In this document: piece after piece, positions 37,238 through 45,613 of the stretch
Layout: each line of letters opens with the position of its first letter
Numbering within the stretch: position 1 is the first letter of the stretch
Assembly (NCBI RefSeq): GCF_031458325.1
Contig: NZ_JAVDYG010000001.1
Location: 1,860,001 to 1,924,000, forward strand
Direction of reading: 5' to 3'
Origin: Nocardioides marmoribigeumensis
GTDB lineage: Bacteria > Actinomycetota > Actinomycetes > Propionibacteriales > Nocardioidaceae
DNA length: 64,000 bases
Made by a program: the position numbers and the translations under genes
The notes under the pieces: model-generated
What the model saw: the letters and a program-made list of their open reading frames with translations, nothing else
Databases searched by the model: none
What the model was told of the DNA's origin: nothing

Positions 37238-38680
37238 TCAGGCCGGGTCGTCGACGAGGAGCAGGGGCCGGCCGCCCCATGCCGGCAGGTCGACCTCGAC
37301 CGACCGGACGCACGCGTCGTCGGCGAGCCGCTTGCCGCTGAAGAGGTCCACGACGTGACGGCACGTGCCACCGGGGATCTCGACCTCGAGGCCGCGGACG
37401 GGCCGGGGCCTGACGTTGACCAGGACCACGCCGTGCTCGTAGGTGCGCGACCACACGCACCGCACGTCGGAGACGCACTTGCGCGAGACCGGCTCCTCGT
37501 CGACCGGCTCGCCCAGCTGGGCGTCGGTGAGCTCGGGGTAGAGGGCGTAGCGGTTGCACACCCCGCTCCTGGTGCCCCCCTTCGGGCACCCGCCGTCACC
37601 GGTGTTGACCGCGAGCGCGAGGTCGAAGAGCTTCACCCGTGCCCACTCGTAGTAGACGGTCGCGCGGTTCTGGCCCCGCGGCCCGCCCAGGGTGAAGGTG
37701 GTCAGGAGCCCGACGGTCCGGCGCCCGTGGTCGGGGTCCTTCTCGCTGAGCCGGTTGGCCCGGAAGGTCTCCTTCCAGTGCTGGTCGCGGGGGAAGGCGA
37801 TCGCCTCGTTGAGCACCAGGTCGACGCCGGCCCACGCGTCGTCGAGGGTGCGGCATCCCTGGCGACCACGCACGGAGCACCGCGGGTCCTTGGGGTCGGG
37901 TCGCAGGGGGATGCGGGAGTCGAAGGGCGAGGTGCCGTAGTTGAGCATGACCTTCAGGCCCGCCTGCCGCGCGAGACCCAGGGTCGCGACGTAGGCGTCG
38001 GAGAACGTCGCGCCCTTCTGGTGCGGGTCGGACGTGCACGAGGAGGTGGCGTTCCACACCGGCCGGTGGTGGGCGTCGGCGGCGCTGGTCAGCGCGGCGC
38101 CGCCGCGGTCGAACATCACGCCGTCCCAGCCCACGGCCTCGAGCTTGCGGAGCTGGTCGAGGATCTCGGCGCGCACGGCCTTCTCGTTGGCGTCGATGAA
38201 GTGCCAGTCGGCGGCCTGGGACCCCTTGCCCGTGCGGCGCCCGAGGACCGGCGCGTCGCCGGAGCGGCAGAACGCCCAGCCGGGATGGGTCTTGAGGTTG
38301 ATGCCCTCGTAGGCCTCGTCGTCCGGGGCCCAGTAGAACTGGACGTAGCGGTAGGCCTTCGCGCCGAGCGCGTGGATGGCGTCGACCGCCTTGCGCTCGT
38401 TGTCCTTGGCGGTCGTGACCACGACCGACGGGCTCCCCAGCGCGGACAGGTCGGCGCCCACGTTGAGGGGGTGCGCGCCCTGGTAGTAGAAGGTGGGGTT
38501 GCGCACCTCGCCCGACTTGTCGATCACGGGGTTCGACCCCGTCGACCGTTCGGGGGCGTCATTCCCGCCACTGCACGCGGTCAGGGCGAGCGCGGCGAGG
38601 AGCAGCGAGACGAGGAGGGGGCTCCTGCGGCGCCCGAGGCGCCTCGTCCGGTGGTCGGGCTGAGGCGAGGCCGGGTGCAC
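37238..38680 (-). CDS. Exported hydrolase-like lipoprotein of unrecognised family, paralogue B
   Basis: A 480-residue protein with a lipoprotein signal (Arg-rich HRTRRLGRRRSP, hydrophobic LLVSLLLAALAL, lipobox LTAC), so it is tethered to the outer face of the membrane whereas paralogue A is released. It carries the same motif series: TFYYQGAHP, VVVTTAKDN, GAKAYRYVQFYWAP, GWDGVMFDRGG, CTSDPHQKGATFSDAYV, SPFDSRIPLRPDPKD, AVNTGDGGC and SGVCNRYALYPEL. GTG at 38680 is preferred because AAGGGA lies 6 nt upstream; a GTG two codons earlier is too close to it. It is the first gene of the three-gene set. Confidence 0.8.
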   Translation of the reverse strand: MHPASPQPDHRTRRLGRRRSPLLVSLLLAALALTACSGGNDAPERSTGSNPVIDKSGEVRNPTFYYQGAHPLNVGADLSALGSPSVVVTTAKDNERKAVDAIHALGAKAYRYVQFYWAPDDEAYEGINLKTHPGWAFCRSGDAPVLGRRTGKGSQAADWHFIDANEKAVRAEILDQLRKLEAVGWDGVMFDRGGAALTSAADAHHRPVWNATSSCTSDPHQKGATFSDAYVATLGLARQAGLKVMLNYGTSPFDSRIPLRPDPKDPRCSVRGRQGCRTLDDAWAGVDLVLNEAIAFPRDQHWKETFRANRLSEKDPDHGRRTVGLLTTFTLGGPRGQNRATVYYEWARVKLFDLALAVNTGDGGCPKGGTRSGVCNRYALYPELTDAQLGEPVDEEPVSRKCVSDVRCVWSRTYEHGVVLVNVRPRPVRGLEVEIPGGTCRHVVDLFSGKRLADDACVRSVEVDLPAWGGRPLLLVDDPA

Positions 38681-38723
38681 CAGCACGTCCCTTCGTCGGT
38701 CGGTCGCGGACAGGCTCCGCATC

Positions 38724-39254
38724 CTAGAGGGGCCTGACCGCCCGGACATGGACGGCGTACCCGTCGCCGAGCGCCTGCACGGTCGGCGGCTCGGTCCCGA
38801 AGCCGTAGCCGGCCAGCGCCCCCAGCACGGGTCGCACCCCCGCGTCGACGTCGGCCGGGTGGTGCCAGCCGGGCGAGTGCTCGACCAGGTGGAGGGATCC
38901 GCCTGGCCGCAGCACCCGCCACACCTCGGAGGTGAGGTAGGCCGAGCGCCACACCGGCGGGACCGACACCGCGAGCACGTGGTCGACGGACGCCGTCGCC
39001 GGCCCCAGGTGCAGCAGGTCCGCGTGGACGAGCACGGCCCGGCCCTCCTCGAGCCAGCCGGCCAGGGTCACCCGCGCCTGCGCGACCGCCTCCGCCGACC
39101 GGTCGACCGCGAGCACGTGGCCCTCGGGCCCGACGGCCTCGCACAGCCGTGCCGCGGCGGTGCCGTCGCCGCAGCCCACCTCCAGCACCGTCTCGCCGCC
39201 GCTCAGCCGCAGCTGCTCGACCGCCCACACCTGGCGCAGGACGGAGTCGGGCAT
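38724..39254 (-). CDS. Class I SAM-dependent methyltransferase
   Basis: A 176-residue methyltransferase, ATG at 39254. Motif I VLEVGCGDGTAAARL, the acidic motif HVLAVDRS, VDHVLAVSVPPVW and the post-motif VWRVLRPGGSLHLVEHSPG are clear. It is short for the fold and has no extra substrate domain, so the substrate is unknown. It ends 43 bp before the start of paralogue B on the same strand and could lead that operon, but the spacing leaves room for a separate promoter. Confidence 0.9.
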   Translation of the reverse strand: MPDSVLRQVWAVEQLRLSGGETVLEVGCGDGTAAARLCEAVGPEGHVLAVDRSAEAVAQARVTLAGWLEEGRAVLVHADLLHLGPATASVDHVLAVSVPPVWRSAYLTSEVWRVLRPGGSLHLVEHSPGWHHPADVDAGVRPVLGALAGYGFGTEPPTVQALGDGYAVHVRAVRPL

Positions 39255-39342
39255 GCGGCGAGGCTACGGGTCCCCGGAAGCCCGGACGGGCCCCCTGCGT
39301 GCGGGTTACCGTGGTCGTCCGCCTCACCTGGGAGCCCGAGGT

Positions 39343-39882
39343 ATGTCCCCCACGCCGCCACGTCCCGCGTCCGCACGGTCCGCCGTCGCCGCGGTCCTGA
39401 CCGTCCTGCTGGCCCTCCTCGCCGGGCTGCTGTCCGCGGGCCCTGCCGACGCGCGGATCTACGACGCCGTGGTCGTCGACGACCCGGCCGGCGACCTGGT
39501 CGACGCCCGCTTCCCCGACCTCGTCCGGGTCAAGTTCCACCACGACGTCACCGACGGCCGGGAGTACTTCATCGCCAAGCTCCAGCTCAACCGCCACGTG
39601 CGCTGGCAGGGCTTCCGGACCGTGGGGTTCCGGGCCAACCGCTACTCGGTGACCACCAACTCCCTCGAGGGCCGCTACCGCGTCCACGTCCGGAGGCCCG
39701 GCGGGTCGGAGTACGTCTGCCACCGCTGCTCGGTCCGGGTCTCCCCGGCCCGCAGGCGGATCGTCTTCGTCCTCCCGTGGCGACGCATCGGCCGCCCCGA
39801 GCACGTGCGCGTGTCGCCGTCGTACGTCTCGTCGGGCTACCTGATGGACACCGCCGACGCCCCCTACCGCGTCCTGTACTGA
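39343..39882 (+). CDS. Exported protein of unknown function
   Basis: A 179-residue protein with a Sec signal (SARSAVAAVLTVLLALLAGLLSAGPADA, cleavage after ADA). The ~145-residue mature part is strand-rich (YDAVVVDDPAGD, DLVRVKFHHDV, VRWQGFRTVGF, VHVRRPGGSEYVCHRC, IVFVLPWRRI) and contains one close Cys pair (CHRC). It looks like a single beta-sandwich domain; no family is recognised. ATG at 39343 follows GGGAG. Divergent from the methyltransferase gene. Confidence 0.75.
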   Translation: MSPTPPRPASARSAVAAVLTVLLALLAGLLSAGPADARIYDAVVVDDPAGDLVDARFPDLVRVKFHHDVTDGREYFIAKLQLNRHVRWQGFRTVGFRANRYSVTTNSLEGRYRVHVRRPGGSEYVCHRCSVRVSPARRRIVFVLPWRRIGRPEHVRVSPSYVSSGYLMDTADAPYRVLY

Positions 39883-39935
39883 CCCACCGCGAGGGGGCAC
39901 TTGTCCTGCTCCCCCGGCCGCGCCAGAGTCGGGGC

Positions 39936-40406
39936 ATGAGTCCGGCGAGCAGCGACGCGCAGTGGTACGAGGCCAAGGTCCCCCCGCCCCTCCTCGGGCT
40001 GGCCGGGCTGTTCCTGCAGCACCGGCTCGCCCCCGCCGGGGGCGGGTCCTGGCCCAGGCGCGCCGCGGGCCTCGGCCTGAGCGGCGGTGCGGTTGCGCTG
40101 ATGGGGTCCGCGGCCGGCACGTTCCGCCGGCGCGGGACCACGGTCGACCCGCTGCACCCGGACCGCGCCGAGCAGCTGGTCACCGACGGGCCGTTCGCGC
40201 GGACCCGCAACCCGATGTACCTCGGGATGGCCGCCGTGCTGGCGGCGCACGCCGTCGCCCGGGGCGGCGTGCTCACGTGGCTGCCCGTGGCGGGCTTCGT
40301 CGCGGCGATCGACCGCATCCAGGTGCCGCCCGAGGAGCGGGCCCTGCACCGGGTCTTCGGCCAGGACTACGCCGACTACACCCGCACCGTCCGGCGCTGG
40401 GTCTGA
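39936..40406 (+). CDS. Isoprenylcysteine carboxyl methyltransferase-like membrane methyltransferase
   Basis: A 156-residue protein with two to three hydrophobic segments and the ICMT/phospholipid methyltransferase signature in its C-terminal half: LVTDGPFARTRNPMYLGM, followed by IDRIQVPPEERALHRVFGQDYADYTRTVRRW. The ARTRNPMY and ExxxLxxxFG-xxYxxY elements bind S-adenosylmethionine at the membrane face. Substrate could be an isoprenoid or lipid. ATG at 39936, 11 bp upstream of the pirin gene, with which it probably forms an operon. Confidence 0.85.
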   Translation: MSPASSDAQWYEAKVPPPLLGLAGLFLQHRLAPAGGGSWPRRAAGLGLSGGAVALMGSAAGTFRRRGTTVDPLHPDRAEQLVTDGPFARTRNPMYLGMAAVLAAHAVARGGVLTWLPVAGFVAAIDRIQVPPEERALHRVFGQDYADYTRTVRRWV

Positions 40407-40417
40407 GGAGCACGGCG

Positions 40418-41455
40418 ATGACCCGGCCCACGAGCGACCCCGAGAGCACCGACGAGACCCGCTGCGCGCCCACCGGCGCATCGGCCGTGCAGGTGCTGAC
40501 CCCACGCGAGGTGCCGCTGGGCGGGCCGCGCGCGATGACCGTCCGCAGGACGCTGCCGCAGCGGGCGGTGAGCCTCGTGGGCCCCTGGTGCTTCCTCGAC
40601 CACTACGGCCCGGACGAGGTCGGCACCACCGGGGGGATGAGGGTGCCGCGGCACCCCCACACCGGGCTGGCCACGGTGAGCTGGCTGTTCACCGGCGAGG
40701 TCGACCACCTCGACTCGGCGGGCCACGCCGCCCGCGTCCGCCCCGGCGAGCTCAACCTCATGCTGGCGGGCCGCGGGATCACCCACTCGGAGTTCTCCAC
40801 CGCGGAGACGACCGTGCTGCACGGCGTCCAGCTGTGGTTCGCGCTGCCCGAGGCGACCCGGCACTCACCGCCGGGCTTCGCCCACCACGTGCCCCGCCCG
40901 GTGCGCGTCGGCGACGCCGAGCTGCGGGTGTTCCTCGGCTCGCTGGCCGGCGAGACCTCCCCCGTCGACCCCCGCACCGGCCCGATGGTCGGGGCCGAGG
41001 TGCTGCTCCCCTCCGGCAGCTCCCTCGTCCTCGACGCGTCCTCGGGCCTGGACCCGGCGTTCGAGCACGCCGTCCTCGTCGACACCGGCGAGGTGAGGCT
41101 GGTGGACGGCGACCCGGCCTCCGACGTGCTCGTCCCGCGTGACCACCTGGTCCACCTGCCGCCCGGGCGCGAGCGCCTCGAGCTGCGGGCCGGCGACGGT
41201 GCCACGGGGGACGCGCGGCTGGTGCTCCTCGGCGGCGAGCCGTTCGGGGAGCAGATCGTGATGTGGTGGAACTTCGTCGGCCGCAGCCACGAGGAGGTCG
41301 CCGACTTCCGCGCCCGCTACCAGGCCGAGCTCGGCTTCGAGGAGCCCGACCGCCCGCTCGAGGGCGAGGAGTGGTTCGGGCCGTTCCCCGAGGACACCCC
41401 CGACCCGCTGCCGGCCCCGGCGCTCCCCCGCACGCGGATGAGGCCGCGTGGCTGA
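40418..41455 (+). CDS. Pirin-family protein
   Basis: A 345-residue double-cupin protein, ATG at 40418 with GAGGAG ahead. The pirin metal site is in VPRHPHTGLATVSWLFTGEV plus GELNLMLAGRGITHSEFS, with the usual His-His-His-Glu ligands. The C-terminal cupin ends with GEQIVMWWNFVGRSHEEVADFRARY. Bacterial pirins act variously as quercetinases or metabolic regulators. It converges with the exonuclease-family gene; the 45-bp gap contains the GC palindrome CGCGCCGGGCCGGCGCG (about 41461-41479), which may terminate both. Confidence 0.93.
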   Translation: MTRPTSDPESTDETRCAPTGASAVQVLTPREVPLGGPRAMTVRRTLPQRAVSLVGPWCFLDHYGPDEVGTTGGMRVPRHPHTGLATVSWLFTGEVDHLDSAGHAARVRPGELNLMLAGRGITHSEFSTAETTVLHGVQLWFALPEATRHSPPGFAHHVPRPVRVGDAELRVFLGSLAGETSPVDPRTGPMVGAEVLLPSGSSLVLDASSGLDPAFEHAVLVDTGEVRLVDGDPASDVLVPRDHLVHLPPGRERLELRAGDGATGDARLVLLGGEPFGEQIVMWWNFVGRSHEEVADFRARYQAELGFEEPDRPLEGEEWFGPFPEDTPDPLPAPALPRTRMRPRG

Positions 41456-41500
41456 GGGTCCGCGCCGGGCCGGCGCGACGTCGTACGCCGCAGGGGTGTG

Positions 41501-42412
41501 TCAGAGGCTGGTGCGGGCCAGCACCAGCGGGTGGTCGGTGGCCCAGTCGACCAGTCCGCCGTCGACCTTGAGGTAGCCGGAGAACGTGACGCCCGGGGTG
41601 CCCCAGACCCAGTCGATGCCGGCACGCCGCGGCAGGGCGCACGGAGCGGGGGTGACCTCGCCGGTCACCGGGTCCGTGGTCGGCGCGGCCGGGGTGCTCC
41701 ACCAGGTCGAGGACGAGGTGAAACCGTTGGCGACCATGCGGCAGTAGAAGTTCACCCGGCGGTCGTTGAAGTCGCCGACGAAGACCACCGGCAGACCGGT
41801 CTGCGCGGTCAGGCGGGTCACGGCGGCCAGCTCGCGGCGCACCGAGATGTTGCGACGCCGCTGCCACTTCAGGCCCTTGCCGGCCACGTTGTGGACCGAC
41901 ATCACGACCGTGCGCTTGCCGGTCACGCGGTCGCGGAGGATCACCACGGGCATGGTGCGCACGAAGCGGCGGTAGGGGATGCGGAGCGAGGAGTCCGTGC
42001 CGACCAGCTCGAAGCGATCGCGGCGGAACGCGATCGCGTCCCGCGGGTCCTTGCCGGGGAAGAAGAGCTGGTAGGTGTCCCCCGCGATCCGGTTGAAGGC
42101 GCGCGCCTGGGGCTTCTCCAGCTCCTGGAGGCCGACCAGGTCGACGCCGTTGTCGCGGAGCAGCTGCACCGACCAGGCCATCCGTGTGGTGCCCGAGGGG
42201 CGCGGGTCCGCGCCGGCCGTGTGCGAGTTGCCGAGCACGTTGAGGGTGGCGGTGACGAAGGTGCCGGGCACCGCCTCGCCGAGGGTGCCGGGGTCGGTGG
42301 TGAGGCCGTCCGCGACGGCCTGCCCTCCGGTGGTGGCCAGGAGCGCGGCTCCCAGCGTGGCGGCGGTGGCGACGGTGAGGCGTCGCGCCGATCCGAGTCC
42401 GAACATGCGCAT
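41501..42412 (-). CDS. Exported endonuclease/exonuclease/phosphatase-family protein
   Basis: A 303-residue protein with a Sec signal (RRLTVATAATLGAALLATTGGQAVADG). The EEP fold motifs are in order: TLNVLGNSH (N), VGLQELEKPQ (metal Glu), VVMSVHNVAGKG (His), VVFVGDFNDRR (Asp-Asn) and ATDHPLVLA (Asp-His). It should be a metal-dependent extracellular nuclease or phosphodiesterase. ATG at 42412 (MRMFGLGSARR) follows GGGAGGG. The 194-bp leader contains no other gene. The Cys pair near FYCRMV and APCALP may form a disulfide. Confidence 0.92.
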   Translation of the reverse strand: MRMFGLGSARRLTVATAATLGAALLATTGGQAVADGLTTDPGTLGEAVPGTFVTATLNVLGNSHTAGADPRPSGTTRMAWSVQLLRDNGVDLVGLQELEKPQARAFNRIAGDTYQLFFPGKDPRDAIAFRRDRFELVGTDSSLRIPYRRFVRTMPVVILRDRVTGKRTVVMSVHNVAGKGLKWQRRRNISVRRELAAVTRLTAQTGLPVVFVGDFNDRRVNFYCRMVANGFTSSSTWWSTPAAPTTDPVTGEVTPAPCALPRRAGIDWVWGTPGVTFSGYLKVDGGLVDWATDHPLVLARTSL

Positions 42413-42606
42413 GTGGTCTGCCCTCCCAAGCAGATGTGGTCGCCGCCCTCTCCCTGGGCGACACCTCGAGCGTAGGGACCTCCGGGCCGCTTGTCCGGAC
42501 TTTGGTCCCAAATCACCCCGATCAGCCCAGATCAGACGGGCCGGACATGGCACCGCCCCCGGCCCGGGGAGGGCACGGGGGCGATGGCCGGGCGGACCGT
42601 GCCGCG

Positions 42607-43254
42607 TCAGGCCTTGCGCTGCTCGACGACCACGGTCGACATGATCTTGTCGGCGAAGGTCTGCTTCTTGGCGTCCCACAGCGGCCACAGGTAGCCCAGG
42701 TAGCACGGGATGCCGTCGACGATGTGGACGATCATGCGCACGAAGCACAGGCCGGCGCCCATCGGCTCCCCCGAGTCCTCCTTGACCAGGCGGATGCCGA
42801 GAGCCTGCTTGCCGATGCTCCAGCCGGTGCGACCCTGCCGGAAGACGGTGTTCCACAGCAGGATGGCGAAGATCAGGACGTAGCCGATGACCGCGATCAC
42901 GATGCCGACGGCGTTGCCGCCCTCGACGGACTGGACCCCGGTCGTCGGGTCGGTGGTGGCCCTCGCGCCCGCCCCGGCGATCGCGATGCCGATGCCGATC
43001 ACGACGTAGGCCGGGATCGCCACGAGCAGGTCGACGAGGTAGGCCCCGACCCGCTTGCCCCAGTGGGCGTAGGCCAGGCCGGCGCCCTGCTGGGCGTAGG
43101 GGTCGGCGTAGGGGTCCCCGTAGCCACCTGCCTGGCCGTAGCCCTGGCCGTAGCCGGGCGGCGGGGGCGGCGGGGGCGGTGGCGCGGACGAGCCGCCCTG
43201 GTCCCCGGACGCGGGCGGGTCGCCCCAGGCGGGCGGGTCGGACTGGTTGCTCAT
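42607..43254 (-). CDS. RDD-family membrane protein
   Basis: A 215-residue protein. The first ~65 residues are a disordered Pro/Gly/Tyr tail with a nine-Pro run and repeats of GYGQ and DPYA. The RDD domain follows: WGKRVGAYLVDLLVAIPAYVV (with the R and D signature), a second helix VGIVIAVIGYVLIFAILLW, then TGWSIGKQALGIRLV and a last hydrophobic segment near VRMIVHIVDGIPCYLGYLWPLW. Role unknown; some RDD proteins act in ion or osmotic homeostasis. ATG at 43254, 116 bp from the divergent PLP gene. Confidence 0.9.
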   Translation of the reverse strand: MSNQSDPPAWGDPPASGDQGGSSAPPPPPPPPPGYGQGYGQAGGYGDPYADPYAQQGAGLAYAHWGKRVGAYLVDLLVAIPAYVVIGIGIAIAGAGARATTDPTTGVQSVEGGNAVGIVIAVIGYVLIFAILLWNTVFRQGRTGWSIGKQALGIRLVKEDSGEPMGAGLCFVRMIVHIVDGIPCYLGYLWPLWDAKKQTFADKIMSTVVVEQRKA

Positions 43255-43369
43255 GGTGCGGGAAACCCCCCTCTGGTGTGCGGCCCCGAGAGGTGACCCG
43301 GGCGCCGTGCCGGGCACGGGTGGCCCGGGCGCACAGCAACCTAACAGCGGCGCCGGGCAGAGTGGGGGC

Positions 43370-44380
43370 ATGACGCACACGCCTGGGGAGGCCGGGACGG
43401 CACCGCCGACCCGCCTGCACCGACGCCTCCCCGGACTCGACCTCGGGCACGTCCGGCTCGGCTCCGGGCCCAGTCCCGTCCGCGAGCTCGGCGCGGAGCT
43501 CGGGGTGCCTGCCGGGCTCTGGGTCAAGGACGACGGGGCCTACGGCGACGGGCCGTGGGGCGGCAACAAGGTCCGCAAGCTCGAGTGGATCCTCCCCGAG
43601 GCGCAGCGGCGCGGCGAGCAGGTCCTGTTCAGCGTCGGTGGCATCGGGACGCACTGGGGACTCGCGCTCGCGACGTACGCCCGGAGGCTGGGGCTGAAGA
43701 CGCTCCTCGGGCTCGTCGACCAGCCCGTCGACGACCACGTGCGCGAGCAGCTGGCGCGGCTGCTCACCAGCGGCGCGGAGATCCACCGGTTCTCCTCCCC
43801 GGCGCGGCTCAGGGCGGCCGCGCCCTGGCTGCTGTGGCGGGGTCACCGCGGCCGCCGGCTGCCGTGGTACCTCCCCGCCGGGGGCTCCAACCCGTTCGGG
43901 ACGCTGGCCTACGTCGACACCGCGCTCGAGATCGCCGACCAGGTCGCGACCGGCGAGCTGCCCGAGCCCGGCACGGTGGTCGTGCCCGTGGGGTCGGGCG
44001 GCACCGTCGCCGGCCTCACCCTCGGGCTGCGCCTGGCCGGCCTGCGCAGCCGCGTGCTCGGCGTCGTGGTCAACGACGCCCTGCGCCTCGACGCCGAGGC
44101 CATGGCGGGGCTCGCCACCCGCACCGCCGAGCTGCTCACCTCACGCGGCGCCGGCCACCTCGCGCCGGTGTCGCCGGCCGACCTCGACCTGCGCACCGAC
44201 TGGCTCGGCACGACGTACGGCGACCCGACGCCGGCCTCGCAGGCCGCGGTCCGTGACGCCGCTCGTGCGGGGCTGGGGCTCGAGCCCGTCTACACCGGCA
44301 AGGCCCTCGCCGCCGTACGCGACCTGCACGACCGGCTCGACGGGCCGGTCCTGTGGGTGCAGACCCACGGCCCGCGCTGA
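43370..44380 (+). CDS. PLP-dependent enzyme, ACC deaminase/D-cysteine desulfhydrase-like
   Basis: A 336-residue fold-type II PLP enzyme, ATG at 43370. The cofactor lysine lies in WGGNKVRKLEWIL, the motif of the D-cysteine desulfhydrase/ACC deaminase group; the phosphate-binding loop is VVPVGSGGTVAGLTLG. LPAGGSNPFGTLAYVDTALEI is also typical of the family. It likely deaminates a small D-amino acid or ACC-like substrate, but the substrate loop cannot be assigned. Confidence 0.9.
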   Translation: MTHTPGEAGTAPPTRLHRRLPGLDLGHVRLGSGPSPVRELGAELGVPAGLWVKDDGAYGDGPWGGNKVRKLEWILPEAQRRGEQVLFSVGGIGTHWGLALATYARRLGLKTLLGLVDQPVDDHVREQLARLLTSGAEIHRFSSPARLRAAAPWLLWRGHRGRRLPWYLPAGGSNPFGTLAYVDTALEIADQVATGELPEPGTVVVPVGSGGTVAGLTLGLRLAGLRSRVLGVVVNDALRLDAEAMAGLATRTAELLTSRGAGHLAPVSPADLDLRTDWLGTTYGDPTPASQAAVRDAARAGLGLEPVYTGKALAAVRDLHDRLDGPVLWVQTHGPR

Positions 44381-44462
44381 CCCCCCGGGCTACCGACCGG
44401 ACCATGCCGCCTGACCCGAAAGGACGGCGTGACCCGCCGCGCGCCTGGCGCGTTGTCCCGTC

Positions 44463-45593
44463 ATGGGAGACACGAGGATCGCCGCAGCGCTGGCCTGCGC
44501 GCTGCTGGTGACGCTGGCGCCAGGTGCGGTGGGCCGGGCCGACGGGGCAGTGGGCGACGCGCTGGTGGCCGAGGCGCAGCGGCCGCGGCTGTTCGCCAGC
44601 GACGGCACGGACACGGCCCGTGCGGCGCGCAACCTGGCCGAGATCAACCTGGTCCCGTCGGTGGACACCGGCTACACGCCCCGCACCGACCCACCACGGA
44701 CCGACGACCGGGCGTGCCCGCCCTCGCGGTGCCGCGACTACGACCTGCCCCGCCCGGCCGGGGTGAAGGTGACCCGGCCGCGGGTGCGGGTCCTGCTGCC
44801 GGTCGGCTACGCCTCCGACCCCGCGGTGCGCTACCCGGTCGTCTACCTGTTCAACGGCTCGCTGAGCCCCTACGTGCGCTGGACCCGCTCGACGATGCTC
44901 ACCTCGATGTCGCGGAGCATGAAGGCGATCTTCGTGATGCCCGAGGGTGGCTACGCCGGCAACGCCGGCTACTTCACCGACTGGAAGGACGGTTCCTTCG
45001 ACTGGGAGACCTGGCACACCAGGCACCTGGTCCCCTGGGTCGACCGGCACTTCCGGACGCTGCCGGGCGCCCGGGCCGCGGCCGGTGCGTCGATGGGCGC
45101 GTTGGGGGCGCTCAGCTACGCCGCCCGGCACGCCGGGCTGTTCCGTGCGGTGCTGTCGATCTCCGGGCTGATGGACACCGCCTCGCTGGTGCAGAACGGC
45201 ACGGTGCTGCAGGACCTGCCCGACGACGTCGCCGACCAGGCCGGCATCCGCGGGCCCGACCTGCGACGGATCTGGGGCGACCCGGTGCGCGACCGTGCCA
45301 CGTGGGCGGCCCACAACCCGGTCGACCTGGTGCCCCGGCTGCGCGGGGTCTCGCTGTTCGTCGCGGCGGGGACCGGCTACCCGCAGTACGACCCCGCCGA
45401 CGCGATCCACTCCGGGGTGACCGAGCAGAACCTGTGGAACACCCACCGCGGGTTCTTCGCCGCCCTCACCCGGGACGGGATCCCCTACCGGGCACGGATC
45501 TCGGTCGGCCAGCTGCACGACTGGCCCTACTTCCACGACGCCATGGTGTGGGGGCTGCCTCGGATCATCTCCGCCGCGGCCCGCCGCCGTTGA
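44463..45593 (+). CDS. Exported alpha/beta-hydrolase esterase (antigen 85/esterase D-like)
   Basis: A 376-residue protein with a signal-like N-terminus (IAAALACALLVTLAPGAVGRADG). The putative nucleophile is in AAGASMGALGALSYAARH; VYLFNGSLSPYVRW and FVMPEGGYAGNAGYFTDWKDGS form the oxyanion/substrate region and LHDWPYFHDA supplies the His. It resembles mycolyltransferase-like esterases of the Ag85 fold. The ATG at 44463 has no ribosome site; AAAGGA instead lies 5 nt before an out-of-frame GTG at 44429 that would encode an Arg-rich signal start. It is probably an exported esterase or acyltransferase. Confidence 0.85.
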   Translation: MGDTRIAAALACALLVTLAPGAVGRADGAVGDALVAEAQRPRLFASDGTDTARAARNLAEINLVPSVDTGYTPRTDPPRTDDRACPPSRCRDYDLPRPAGVKVTRPRVRVLLPVGYASDPAVRYPVVYLFNGSLSPYVRWTRSTMLTSMSRSMKAIFVMPEGGYAGNAGYFTDWKDGSFDWETWHTRHLVPWVDRHFRTLPGARAAAGASMGALGALSYAARHAGLFRAVLSISGLMDTASLVQNGTVLQDLPDDVADQAGIRGPDLRRIWGDPVRDRATWAAHNPVDLVPRLRGVSLFVAAGTGYPQYDPADAIHSGVTEQNLWNTHRGFFAALTRDGIPYRARISVGQLHDWPYFHDAMVWGLPRIISAAARRR

Positions 45594-45613
45594 CCCGTCG
45601 GTAGGGTCGGGAC

